A DNA stretch of 64,000 nt from JABWCQ01 sp964587105 (GCA_964587105.1 CAZPKG010000014.1:24803-88802); one strand, 5' to 3'; shown: positions 43,082 to 51,369, counted from the first letter of the stretch. A program made the numbers and translations. The notes: generated from the sequence alone by a model not told the origin.

Positions 43082-44029
43082 TTAGCCTGTAACTTTTCTT
43101 CTTAGTGCGTCGGCTCGTCTTCGAAAGGCCGGTGCATCCATCAAAACGATTCCGGCAATGACCATCATTCCTCCCGTGACCAGAGGCCACCCAATAATCT
43201 CACCAACAAATATTGAGGATAATGCTGTTGTTATGATCGGCTGCGGAGTTGTCAAAATTGCCACTTGCGACGGATCAACCATGGTTAGGATTTTGTACCA
43301 AACCATATAGGCAAGCACAGTCAGGACCAATCCGGAATAGAACGTTCCTCCCCAGCCGATCCAAGTTACATTTGAGTAGTCTTGCGAAAGTGCGGGTACA
43401 ATCAAGAAAGGCAAACTTATCACGGAGCCGAGAATTAACACGGCGACAGTGGATGGAATTGCACCATACTTCGCGACCAGTGGCTTGCCAAGAACTGTAT
43501 AGGTTGCCCAAGCGAGTACAGCAAGAAAGATTAAAACATCACCCATAAAAAGATCGGAGCTGATGTCAAACTGACCGCCTCGCGTTACGACCAATATCAG
43601 CCCGCCAAGTGCAAGGGCGATAGCGGCAACTTTGTGCCTTGAGATGCGCTCATAACCCAAGCCTGCGGAGAGAAAGAGTGCAAAGACAGCCGTAGTGCCA
43701 TAGAGCAAGGACGCATGCGAGGGCATTGTCTTGCTCATTCCGACAAGATAGATAAGCTGATTTATCGGAACAGAAACGAGCGACAGAAGGATCACCCTCG
43801 GCCAATCAGAACGATCAATCTTCGGCCAGTTCTTCGAAACGATTGCAACGGTAGAAAGTCCAATCAGGCCAATCGACAATCTCCAAAATCCGTAAGCAAA
43901 GGGATTGAATTCACGCAGTGCAAGCTTGTTAACCACGTACCCGCCGCCGGTTACGCTGACGTGGGTTGTCATCAGCGTAAAAAGCACAAATAATCTTGAT
44001 CGTGCGGGGCTACTGTCGGAAAAGTTCAA
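43082..44029 (-). CDS. EamA/DMT-family transporter
   Basis: 315 residues with ten predicted membrane segments in two repeated halves, each with EamA pattern (FAYGFWRLSIGLIGLS, VAILTTPQPIITTALSSIFVGEIIG). It probably exports small metabolites or amino acids from the cytoplasm. The start overlaps the HAD gene by 20 bases; ATG 43972 is an alternative but would remove part of the first segment. Confidence 0.88.
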   Translation of the reverse strand: MNFSDSSPARSRLFVLFTLMTTHVSVTGGGYVVNKLALREFNPFAYGFWRLSIGLIGLSTVAIVSKNWPKIDRSDWPRVILLSLVSVPINQLIYLVGMSKTMPSHASLLYGTTAVFALFLSAGLGYERISRHKVAAIALALGGLILVVTRGGQFDISSDLFMGDVLIFLAVLAWATYTVLGKPLVAKYGAIPSTVAVLILGSVISLPFLIVPALSQDYSNVTWIGWGGTFYSGLVLTVLAYMVWYKILTMVDPSQVAILTTPQPIITTALSSIFVGEIIGWPLVTGGMMVIAGIVLMDAPAFRRRADALRRKVTG

Positions 44030-44699
44030 GAATCTCCTGTGTCCGGCTCAAATCTTCGCGCACAGCATCCGCACCCGTGGCTTCAAGCATATTAGTCGTA
44101 TATTTCCCGCCCGTAGCAACCGCCAAGCAGCGTAGTCCCGCTTGCTGTGCTCCGTGAACATCAAACTCCGTGTCTCCGATTACCCACGTATCATCAGGGG
44201 CGAACGTGCGTCCGAAATATTCACAAGATGCCGCCACTGCGTCCTGCATGATCATATAACGCTCTTCGTGAACATCTCCGAAGCCGCCAATAGGGAAATA
44301 GTGATTCAGACCAAAGTGCCCGATTTTCGCGCGTGCGCCAGGTTCCATGTTGCCGGTCCCCAGTGCCAACGCAAACTCCTCGGGGCGTGAGGCCAACGAG
44401 TCGAGAAGTTCTCGAACGCCAACATGCACCCTCGCCTTTGGGCTGCTCTGAATTGAATCGGGCAAGAATGCCAGATATTGCGGTTTGAACAACTCATAGC
44501 CCTCGCGCCAGTTTCCGGGAATTCCACTCCTCTCGAAACACTCACGGAAGATCAATGGGTCAGTACGACCATGCATGGACAGACCGCCCGTGTCTGGCAC
44601 CTGCCCAAAAATCTCCTGAAAAGCCTTTGAATAGGCACGGGTGGTGGCGCCATCCAGGCTGGTCAAAGTGCCATCTATGTCGAATATTAGTAGTTTCAT
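44010..44699 (-). CDS. HAD-family hydrolase (phosphoglycolate phosphatase-like)
   Basis: 229 residues. Motif I is FDIDGTLTSLDG, motif II region LALGTGN, motif IV IGDTEFDVHGAQQAG. A helical cap sits between motifs I and II, as in subclass I enzymes such as Gph. It hydrolyses small phosphate esters; the substrate is unknown. Confidence 0.9.
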   Translation of the reverse strand: MKLLIFDIDGTLTSLDGATTRAYSKAFQEIFGQVPDTGGLSMHGRTDPLIFRECFERSGIPGNWREGYELFKPQYLAFLPDSIQSSPKARVHVGVRELLDSLASRPEEFALALGTGNMEPGARAKIGHFGLNHYFPIGGFGDVHEERYMIMQDAVAASCEYFGRTFAPDDTWVIGDTEFDVHGAQQAGLRCLAVATGGKYTTNMLEATGADAVREDLSRTQEILELFRQ

Positions 44700-44761
44700 A
44701 AGAGATTAGCTTCTTAATTTAAGCTAAGCCAACGGGATAGTCAAGGAAAAACTGCCACAGA

Positions 44762-44790
44762 TTGCTTCTCTTCAAAACTCCGACTATCTT
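44762..44790 (+). promoter_or_regulatory. Candidate promoter for the DUF5020-like gene
   Basis: TTGCTT (44762-44767), 17 bases, TATCTT (44785-44790). It has the same -10 as the hrcA promoter and a weaker -35, about 130 bases before the gene. Confidence 0.4.
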
Positions 44791-44918
44791 ACAGGGCCAG
44801 AGATATTTTGCAGCAGCTTGCTGACTTACATGTTGCACTGTCGAAAACCCCTCAACCACCACGCAATCGAGTCCCGGAAAACCTCGAATTGCGCCACCTA
44901 AAAAGGAAAAACCGGATC

Positions 44919-45605
44919 ATGCGCATTACATTACTTTGTCTTCTGTTCTCATCATTGGCTCACGCGGCGGATACTTATGTCAACGGGCAACTCCATCGTG
45001 ATTTAAATAGGGAGGTTTTTACCTCCACAATCGAGGTTTGGAGCGGAGACAAGCTCGGATCGACATTCTTCTTTGCTGATTTTGACTTTGGGTCATCCGG
45101 GGAGAGCCAATCGTATTTTGAAATATCCCGCCATTTTGAACTCACTCGAATCAAGCAACTGGGCCACCTGAATGCCTCGATCCAGTACAACGATGGAGTA
45201 ACACCGGCGGACGGGTTTAGTGGGAAGTTGATTCCTCGCACGTTCTTGGCGGGGCTGGCTTTGACTGAGCTGAAGTCAGGAAATGCAACTTTTGAATTGC
45301 AGGCCTTGGCGCGGCAAGAGTTCGCCAGCGACCTCGGTTGGCAACTTACGGGCGTTTGGTTCGTTCCAATAAGTAAGTCGCCTTTCGAGTTCTTGGGGTA
45401 CATCGACTGGAATAGTAACGAGTACGGCGACCAACCGGTTTCCGTGCAGGCCGAACCGCAGTTTCAGTACCGTTGGAAGCAGGCCGCGTTGGGTACGGAA
45501 GTGGAGATTTCTCGGAACTTTGCCGGGGCATTTACGGAAGATGACGGCTACGAAACTGGCAAATGGTACGTCCATCCGACCCTGTATTTGCGCTACGATC
45601 TGTAG
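44919..45605 (+). CDS. Exported beta-barrel-like protein (DUF5020-like)
   Basis: 228 residues from ATG 44919, which gives a signal peptide (cleavage near AHA). The mature part starts with a beta pattern TSTIEVWSGDKLGSTFFFADFDFG, as I recall for the DUF5020 family from Bacteroidota, and goes on with amphipathic strands ending in WYVHPTLYLRYDL. This suggests an outer-membrane barrel of the Tsx-like kind. The open frame from 44808 adds a basic, unlikely N-terminus. Confidence 0.7.
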   Translation: MRITLLCLLFSSLAHAADTYVNGQLHRDLNREVFTSTIEVWSGDKLGSTFFFADFDFGSSGESQSYFEISRHFELTRIKQLGHLNASIQYNDGVTPADGFSGKLIPRTFLAGLALTELKSGNATFELQALARQEFASDLGWQLTGVWFVPISKSPFEFLGYIDWNSNEYGDQPVSVQAEPQFQYRWKQAALGTEVEISRNFAGAFTEDDGYETGKWYVHPTLYLRYDL

Positions 45606-45710
45606 TCACACGAACATAGGCTATGCCTCGCCCTCTCGCGTGTGCGGGGGTTGAAATGTTAAGTTGATAATAATAAAGACTTAACATGTGACAAAGTGGT
45701 TAGCTCCGGC

Positions 45711-45738
45711 TTGACAAGTCACGGTAGGTTTGTATATT
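45711..45738 (+). promoter_or_regulatory. tRNA promoter
   Basis: TTGACA (45711-45716), 16 bases, TATATT (45733-45738). Predicted start near 45745, about 95 bases before the tRNA. Confidence 0.7.
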
Positions 45739-45744
45739 AAGACT

Positions 45745-45839
45745 CTACGCTGGTTTTTGGAGCTTCGGAGGACGCGCGGGTGTTGCGGTGACCGTGTGGA
45801 GCCGCCTCCACCTCGGAGAAGAGGCGACTGGCAGAGCAT
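45745..45839 (+). other. Structured 5' leader of the tRNA transcript
   Basis: Between the promoter and the tRNA lie about 95 GC-rich bases. A perfect hairpin GTGGAG-CCGC-CTCCAC (45796-45811) is present, followed by a purine-rich stretch. No ORF is seen. RNase P would remove this leader. Confidence 0.5.
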
Positions 45840-45912
<73 letters not shown>

Positions 45913-46031
45913 CCGCGCGGCGACCACCGGTACAGCGATGAAAACGGAGTTCCTTGTCTTGCGCACCACGCTGAATTGTGAAATTAAGTTAGCCTCCCAG
46001 TTCAGCGTGGGCAGGGAAATGCAGTTCGATC
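45913..46031 (+). other. Structured 3' trailer after the tRNA
   Basis: About 120 bases between the tRNA and a terminator. A 9-bp perfect stem CACGCTGAA/TTCAGCGTG (45967-45975 with 46001-46009) encloses 25 bases. It could be just a trailer, or a separate small RNA. No known RNA family recognised. Confidence 0.5.
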
Positions 46032-46065
46032 AAGGTGTGCGGACCATTTTTCGCGCACCTTTTTT
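46032..46065 (+). terminator. Intrinsic terminator of the tRNA transcript
   Basis: A 10-bp stem with one G-U pair (46032-46041 with 46052-46061), 10-base loop, then a T run to 46065. Confidence 0.85.
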
Positions 46066-46110
46066 GTTATTAGAGCACACTAAACGTCAGGTTAGGTAGG
46101 CAAAGTAGAA

Positions 46111-46854
46111 GTGATCATTCAGGACGCAACCCCCGAACAGGTCCGCGGCGCACTGCGCGCACTGTCGGAGATTCAAGAGATTGACTTAGAATTAGCTGAA
46201 ATCGCCGAAGAGCGGGGCGGCCTGCCCGAGCAGGTTCAGATGCTGACCGAGCGCATCGCCGAGTACGAAGCTTTTATTGTGGCCAAGGACAAGGAACGGG
46301 AAAGTTCGGAGCGGGTGTCCGGCGAATCCGGCCATAAGCTGGCGGTGGCCCGTGAAAAGCTGACCAAGTATCAGGAACAGCTTTACTCGGTGACGACCAC
46401 GCGCGAATATGACGCGATCACGACCGAGCAAGAGACGGCCAAGCGCGAGATTAGCGAGTTTGAGGCGCTAATCTCGACCAACACCAACCGTGCAATTGAA
46501 CTGGCTCAGATGTTGGAAGACAAGCAAGCCGAACTCGAGCAGCTTCGCAAGGACAAGGTCGCGCGTGAAGAAGAACTTGAGCGCAAACTGCGCGAAACCG
46601 AAGGTTTTGAAAAAGAGCTACTCGCTCGCCGTGCTACAGCGGCAGCCACACTGAATGCCCGCCTGCTGGCTCACTACGAGCGCATCCGCGACGCCAAGGA
46701 TGGCCGTGGGATTGCGACGTTAGTCGGCGAAGCTTGCGGCGGTTGTTTTGCCTTGATTCCGCCGCAAACTCAGGTGATTATTAAGCAGTCGCGCGACATC
46801 TACGCTTGCGAAGCTTGCGGCCGCTTCATCGCTCCCGATTCAGTTATCAACTAA
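46111..46854 (+). CDS. C4 zinc-ribbon coiled-coil protein (CT398-like)
   Basis: 247 residues from GTG 46111. Residues about 10-190 are a long antiparallel coiled coil (charged heptads, e.g. YEAFIVAKDKERES). The C-terminus is a four-cysteine zinc ribbon (EACGGCFALIPPQ and YACEACGRFIAPD). This is the widespread zf-RING_7/CT398 family, thought to bind nucleic acid or act in secretion/translation; its role is not known. Its stop codon directly abuts the start of the RNase HI-TIR gene. Confidence 0.88.
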   Translation: MIIQDATPEQVRGALRALSEIQEIDLELAEIAEERGGLPEQVQMLTERIAEYEAFIVAKDKERESSERVSGESGHKLAVAREKLTKYQEQLYSVTTTREYDAITTEQETAKREISEFEALISTNTNRAIELAQMLEDKQAELEQLRKDKVAREEELERKLRETEGFEKELLARRATAAATLNARLLAHYERIRDAKDGRGIATLVGEACGGCFALIPPQTQVIIKQSRDIYACEACGRFIAPDSVIN

Positions 46855-47790
46855 TTGGAACTACACGCGCACATTGACGGCGGCGCGCGCGGCAATCCCG
46901 GCCCGGCGGCCATTGGAGTCGTGATTCACGATGACAAGGGTAACTTGCTTTACGAAGAGGGAACCTACATCGGCCACGGAACCAACAACGAAGCCGAGTA
47001 TCGCGCGTTGATCAGGTTGCTTGAAGTCTGTGCAACCGATCCTGTCATCAAAGACAGCGGAGCAAATATTTTGCGCGTGGCTTGTGACAGTCAATTGATA
47101 GTCAATCAAGTTCTGGGCGAATGGAAAATTAAAGAAGAGCGCTTGCGATTATTGCTCTTAGAAGTAAGAGAAGCTCGAAAGCAAGTAACTTTTGAGATGC
47201 GTATAGGGTATGTTCCACGCGAACAAAATAAAGAAGCTGATCGACTTGTAAACAAAGCCCTTGACAACGATACTGGCGATAGAATCGCGATTGATGCAAA
47301 CAAAAATCGCCCACGAAAGAAGGTATTTGTAGTCTATGGACGTGACGAAGAAGCAAAAAGAGACATTGAACTATTATTGTTTAAGCTCAAGCTGGAGCCT
47401 GTATTTCTCGATCAATGTCCACGCAAAGGTAGAACTCTCATAGAATTGTTGGAGAATTATTTACCGTCAGCAGACTTTGTTTGCGTACTTCTAACACCTG
47501 ATGACAAAGGTGGATTAGCGATTGAAGATGAGTCCGCATATAGCCCCCGGGCACGGCAGAATACGATACTCGAGCTTGGCTGGGCAATCGGTAATTTAGG
47601 TCGCGAACGTGTTGCAATTCTTCGCAAAGAAACTGTTGATGGCCCGTTTGAAGACCCAAGCGACCTTCGTGGATTAGTTTATTTTCCCTTTAAGAAATCC
47701 GTATTAGAAGTGGCACATGCTCTTGCTGTCGAGTTTGAAAACGCCAAATTAGAAATCGATTGGACAGGCATTAAGTCTACAAATTTATAA
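46855..47790 (+). CDS. RNase HI - TIR (Cap12/PCTIR-like) fusion protein
   Basis: 311 residues from TTG 46855, directly after the zinc-ribbon stop. Residues 1-140 are RNase HI with all four metal acids: D8 (HIDGGARGNPGP), E48 (NNEAEYRAL), D78 (RVACDSQ), D129 (REQNKEADR). Residues about 155-300 match the TIR-like domain of CBASS/Pycsar effectors (PF10137 type): KVFVVYGRDEEAKRD, KGRTLIELLE, VLLTPDD and PRARQNTILELG, where E240 is the expected NADase glutamate. A hybrid-cutting or hybrid-sensing module is thus joined to a probable NAD-cleaving domain. GC falls from 50-73% in the first 240 bases to about 38-45% later. An anti-phage or stress role is inferred. Confidence 0.85.
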   Translation: MELHAHIDGGARGNPGPAAIGVVIHDDKGNLLYEEGTYIGHGTNNEAEYRALIRLLEVCATDPVIKDSGANILRVACDSQLIVNQVLGEWKIKEERLRLLLLEVREARKQVTFEMRIGYVPREQNKEADRLVNKALDNDTGDRIAIDANKNRPRKKVFVVYGRDEEAKRDIELLLFKLKLEPVFLDQCPRKGRTLIELLENYLPSADFVCVLLTPDDKGGLAIEDESAYSPRARQNTILELGWAIGNLGRERVAILRKETVDGPFEDPSDLRGLVYFPFKKSVLEVAHALAVEFENAKLEIDWTGIKSTNL

Positions 47791-47791
47791 T
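47760..47791 (+). promoter_or_regulatory. Candidate rnpB promoter
   Basis: A perfect TATAAT (47786-47791) lies 7 bases before the first base pair of the RNase P RNA and overlaps the stop codon of the RNase HI-TIR gene. The -35 is weak: TGGACA at 47761-47766 with a 19-base spacer. Confidence 0.55.
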
Positions 47792-47798
47792 GTTAAAC

Positions 47799-48232
47799 GG
47801 TTCGCCGAGTGATCGCGCTTGAAGAGATTCAGGTGAGGAAAGTCCGAACTTCATAGAGCAGAGCGCCGGCTAACGGCCGGGTGCGGTAACGCAACGGAAA
47901 GTGCCACAGAAAATATACCGCCGGGGGAAAAATTCCAAAATGAAAATTCCAAATTCCAATGAAGACAGTGTTTCAGCATTTGAATTTTGAATTTGGGATT
48001 TTGGATTTTTCCTTCGGTAAGGGTGAAAAGGTGCGGTAAGAGCGCACCGCGCATTCAGTGATGAGTGTGGCAGGGAAAACCCCGCTCGAAGCAAGGCCAA
48101 GTATGCCGGGAGTCTTTGCTGCTCGCAAAGCGAAAGTCCCGGCGGGTAGGCCGCCCGAGGTGCTGAGCAATCAGCATCCCAGATAGATGATCACTGCCCG
48201 CAAGGGTACAGAATTCGGCTTACAGGCGAACC
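47799..48232 (+). ncRNA. rnpB: RNase P RNA (type A)
   Basis: The catalytic RNA that matures tRNA 5' ends. P1 is formed by GGTTCGCC (47799-47806) and GGCGAACC (48225-48232). Conserved blocks: GAGGAAAGTCC near 47835, ACGGAAAGTGCCACAGAAA near 47895, GGTAAGGGTGAAA then GGTGCGGTAAGAGCGCACC, GGCAGGGAAAACCCC, AGGCC, and ACAGAATTCGGCTTACAG near the 3' end. At about 434 bases it is longer than the usual 350-400, mostly because of a P12 helix extended by an AT-rich hairpin. Confidence 0.95.
47921..48017 (+). repeat. AT-rich near-palindrome forming an extended P12 of RNase P RNA
   Basis: The left arm (from CCGGGGG, through two AATTCC-type repeats) pairs along about 40 bases with the right arm (to TTTTTCCTTCGG), with only a few mismatches and a single-base bulge; the apex is near 47965. 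Normal P12 helices are much shorter and GC-balanced. It looks like an inserted or expanded repeat tolerated within a peripheral helix. Confidence 0.8.
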
Positions 48233-48240
48233 CAGCAAAC

Positions 48241-48330
48241 AAAATAGGAAATAGGAAATTAGAAATTCGAAAAGCAGAATTTCTCTGCCTTCTTTCTAAT
48301 TTCTCATTTCAAATTTCGAAGTTTTTCCCT
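48241..48330 (+). repeat. AT-rich hairpin downstream of rnpB
   Basis: GAAATTAGAAA (48255-48265) and TTTCTAATTTC (48293-48303) form an 11-bp perfect stem with an inner GCAGA/TCTGC stem, followed by CATTTCAAATTTCGAAGTTTTT. It may end the rnpB transcript. Its style is like the P12 repeat and the tract at 62588-62640. Confidence 0.55.
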
Positions 48331-48376
48331 ACCCCCCCCAACAAGTTTTTTGTTTATATGAAATACAGGAATAACC

Positions 48377-50074
48377 ATGCAACCCAAATGGGAAATGGTG
48401 GAGAGTCGGCCACATGAGGAGATTGAGCGCCTAAGCCGACAAGCCCAAGTCCCCTATACCGTCGCGCGGATTCTATTGAACCGTGGGATGGACTCGCCCG
48501 AAGCGGTGGATCGATTTTTCAATCCAGCGCCGTCGCAACTTTATGATCCATTCTTGATGGCAGGAATGGACAAAGCCGTTGATCGTATTGTCGAAGCGCT
48601 GCAAAACCGCGATCGCATTGCAATCTACGGCGACTACGACGTGGACGGAATTACTTCCGTCTCGATGTTGTATTTGTTCCTCCGCGATCTTGGCGGAGAC
48701 GTGCTGGCCTATATTCCCGACCGCCAAAATGAAGGCTACGGAATTTCAATTGCCGGTCTCGACGAAGTCAAGAAACAGGGCGCGCAGTTGGTGATTTCGG
48801 TGGACTGTGGCATTACGTCGGTCCAAGAGGCGAAATATGCCAAGTCGCTCGGCCTTGAGTTGATTATCAGCGATCACCACGAGCCTGCCGATGAATTGCC
48901 TGACGCTTTGGCTGTGCTTGATCCCAAGTGCAAAGGCTCAGGCTATCCATTCACGGAGCTTGCCGGCGTCGGAGTCACCTTTAAGCTTGCGCAGGGAATC
49001 ACCAAGACCCTTGGCCTCGGCAGCGATTACGCTTTCAAGTATATCGACTTGGTTGCGCTCGGTACGTCGGCGGACATCGTGCCGTTGGTTGACGAGAACC
49101 GCGTGTTGGTCAAAGAAGGACTCGAAAAACTTAACGACGCTCCCGAAGTCGGATTAGCAAGTCTGATCGAATCTGCGGGAGTTCGTGGCGGCAAGATTGA
49201 CGTCGGTCAAATCGTTTTCAATATCGCGCCGCGCATCAACGCCGTCGGACGCATGGGCAGCGCGATGCGCGCCGTGCAGCTTCTGACGACGCGCGATCAG
49301 GCGCAGGCACGCGAGGTGGCGCAGATTCTCGAATCCGAGAACCGCCGCCGCAAAGAGATCGACAACGAAACGCTTGGTCAAGCGCTTGAAGAGATTCGCT
49401 ATACAATGAATCCGATGGAGCGCCACTCAATTGTCTTATCCCGCGAAGGTTGGCACTCAGGCGTAATCGGAATCGTCGCGTCACGTTTGATCGAGAAATT
49501 CTACCGCCCGACGGTGATGATCTCCGTGGAAAACGGAATGGGCAAAGGGTCTGCTCGCTCGGTGTCAAATTTTGACATCTTTAACGCGCTGAAAGCCTGT
49601 TCCGACCTCCTTGAGCAATTCGGCGGTCACAAGTATGCCGCAGGATTGACCATTCCGGCCGAGAATATTCCGGCCTTCAAGACTCGTTTCGAGCAGGCCT
49701 GCAAGGACTTGATGACAGGTGAAGATCTTGTGCGCAAAGTACGTATCGAGAGTGAGATTGCGCTCGATCAAATTACGCCGGAAGTTGTTGAAACGTTAAA
49801 GAAGTTTGAGCCGTTCGGTCCGCAGAACACGCGCCCGACATTCGTGACGCGCGATCTTTCTACTTCCTATCCGCCGCGTATCGTTGGCCAAAACCACCTT
49901 AAGCTAATGGCGACGCAGCATGGTGCGCAGTTTGAGGCCATTGGATTTAATTTGGGCGATCACATCGACAAATTTATGAATGGCCGCAGAACCTACGAAA
50001 TGGTCTATGTGATTGAAGAAAATGAGTATCAAAACCGCAAAACAACACAGTTGCGCATTAAGGATATTCGATGA
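48377..50074 (+). CDS. recJ: Single-stranded-DNA-specific exonuclease RecJ
   Basis: 565 residues. DHH phosphoesterase motifs: IYGDYDVDGITSVSML, the DHH in LIISDHHEP, and SVDCGIT; the DHHA1 domain (GMGKGSARSVSNFDIF, FGGHKYAAGLTI) and OB domain follow. It digests single-stranded DNA 5' to 3' in recombination, mismatch repair and base excision. AATAACC precedes the ATG without a clear Shine-Dalgarno sequence. Its stop overlaps the next start by 4 bases. Confidence 0.96.
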   Translation: MQPKWEMVESRPHEEIERLSRQAQVPYTVARILLNRGMDSPEAVDRFFNPAPSQLYDPFLMAGMDKAVDRIVEALQNRDRIAIYGDYDVDGITSVSMLYLFLRDLGGDVLAYIPDRQNEGYGISIAGLDEVKKQGAQLVISVDCGITSVQEAKYAKSLGLELIISDHHEPADELPDALAVLDPKCKGSGYPFTELAGVGVTFKLAQGITKTLGLGSDYAFKYIDLVALGTSADIVPLVDENRVLVKEGLEKLNDAPEVGLASLIESAGVRGGKIDVGQIVFNIAPRINAVGRMGSAMRAVQLLTTRDQAQAREVAQILESENRRRKEIDNETLGQALEEIRYTMNPMERHSIVLSREGWHSGVIGIVASRLIEKFYRPTVMISVENGMGKGSARSVSNFDIFNALKACSDLLEQFGGHKYAAGLTIPAENIPAFKTRFEQACKDLMTGEDLVRKVRIESEIALDQITPEVVETLKKFEPFGPQNTRPTFVTRDLSTSYPPRIVGQNHLKLMATQHGAQFEAIGFNLGDHIDKFMNGRRTYEMVYVIEENEYQNRKTTQLRIKDIR

Positions 50075-50541
50075 GCATTCGCCGTATGAAGATTTTAGCC
50101 ATGTTGGTTATGGCTGTCAGCGTTTTGGGCATGGGCCGCAAAGAGTCCAAGAATCAGGACGCGCCTGCTCCTATCAGCGGAGTGACGGGAAAGGTCGAGA
50201 TTTGGGTTGGCAATTTCATGCCGCCGATTGACAGTGGTTCGCGTGACAAGCAAGTCAAGCCCGGCGCGGGCTTGCGAGTGCGGTTGTATGAACCAGTCAA
50301 GGGTCTGCCGGGTGCCGTTGTGGATTCGATTTCGACGCCGTTGATCGCAGAAACCACATGTGACGACAAAGGGATGTTCACGATCCCTGCTAAGCCCGGA
50401 ACATATAGCCTTTTCATTGAAGAGGGCGACAGTTGGTATGCCAACGGTTGGGATGGCGACGGCGTGCAAGGCGCGGTCGTCGTTGAGCCGATGAAGATCA
50501 CTGAAGTCTTGATCAAGAATACGCGCAAAGCGACTTTCTAA
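50071..50541 (+). CDS. Exported protein with carboxypeptidase-regulatory-like fold
   Basis: 156 residues: a signal-like N-terminus (MKILAMLVMAVSVLGMG), then a beta-rich domain (GVTGKVEIWVGNFMP, GLRVRLYEPVKG, TTCDDKGMFTIPAKPGTYSLFIEEGDSWYANG) that follows the pattern of carboxypeptidase-regulatory/transthyretin-like modules. In this lineage such modules are common in surface and periplasmic proteins. It may be co-transcribed with recJ and the following gene. Confidence 0.7.
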   Translation: MSIRRMKILAMLVMAVSVLGMGRKESKNQDAPAPISGVTGKVEIWVGNFMPPIDSGSRDKQVKPGAGLRVRLYEPVKGLPGAVVDSISTPLIAETTCDDKGMFTIPAKPGTYSLFIEEGDSWYANGWDGDGVQGAVVVEPMKITEVLIKNTRKATF

Positions 50542-51356
50542 TGCTGAATATTCGCCTCGCCGGACTGGCACTCCTACTCGCACTGGCTACATCGGCTATG
50601 GCACAGTACTCCTACACGGGAAAGCCCGTTGCAGCCGAACCTGATTCACTAGCGAAGGATTCACTGTCAATTGACACAACGGCGGCAAAACCTGTCGCAC
50701 CTGCCGTACCTGCAGTGCGCGAGCCGAGTGAATCCGATCGGACTTTTGCCATGAAACGCGACGCCCTTACATGGGTGCGCCGTTTGATCTATCGCGGTTT
50801 TCTGGATGATCAAACGACCGGAACCAGTGCGACGTATGCTTTAACCGAATGGTCGGAAACTTCCGGTCCCTTTGGTCCGGTTTTGGCCCATGTCACGATT
50901 GCCTATCTCGGTTCTGTTTCATGGCTGGGAAAACCCTCGGCCTGGTTTCAAGCAACTTATAAGAGTTTTGATGAGGGCCGCCCCTCTGTTGATTTTGACA
51001 TTGTCTTAGCTGCAAATGATGGCCTGGGGGAAGTCTATCGCGCACTTTGGCGGGCGAACAAGGATCCGCTTGAGGCTTGCGGCTTTGTCCTTCCACCGGG
51101 ACAACTTGATTACGAGCGCGAAGACAAGCCGCGCCCCGGTGATGAAACCGTTTTGAAATTATTCAGCGGCGAGTTCCCCGTGACAAAATACAATGGCTCC
51201 GGCGCCGATGGCGCCAAAGTAATTGCGTACAGGGGATCGGATGTCCCGCCGCTTGGGATCGTGCGCTTGGGCTATGGCGGCTACAGCCTGAATCTGCGCG
51301 ACCGTGCCAACGATGTTGAACCGAAATTACAGGTCCCGCTTCCCACTTCACGTTAG
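50541..51356 (+). CDS. Exported protein of unknown function
   Basis: 271 residues with a signal peptide (cleavage near AMAQ) and a Pro/Ala-rich linker (about 25-65), then a domain with WVRRLIYRGFLDD, YALTEWSETSGPFGP and AWFQATYKSFDEGRPSVDFDIVL. I do not recognise a family. Its start overlaps the previous stop by one base (TAATG). Confidence 0.65.
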   Translation: MLNIRLAGLALLLALATSAMAQYSYTGKPVAAEPDSLAKDSLSIDTTAAKPVAPAVPAVREPSESDRTFAMKRDALTWVRRLIYRGFLDDQTTGTSATYALTEWSETSGPFGPVLAHVTIAYLGSVSWLGKPSAWFQATYKSFDEGRPSVDFDIVLAANDGLGEVYRALWRANKDPLEACGFVLPPGQLDYEREDKPRPGDETVLKLFSGEFPVTKYNGSGADGAKVIAYRGSDVPPLGIVRLGYGGYSLNLRDRANDVEPKLQVPLPTSR

Positions 51357-51369
51357 AAAGGAAGCACCC

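Noticed and set aside
47851..48170. Small minus-strand ORFs of 65-76 residues
   Set aside because: They lie fully inside RNase P RNA and have no protein-like composition.
46855..48232. Mobile element carrying the RNase HI-TIR gene
   Set aside because: Despite the GC change I see no transposase, integrase, flanking direct repeat or tRNA attachment site next to it.
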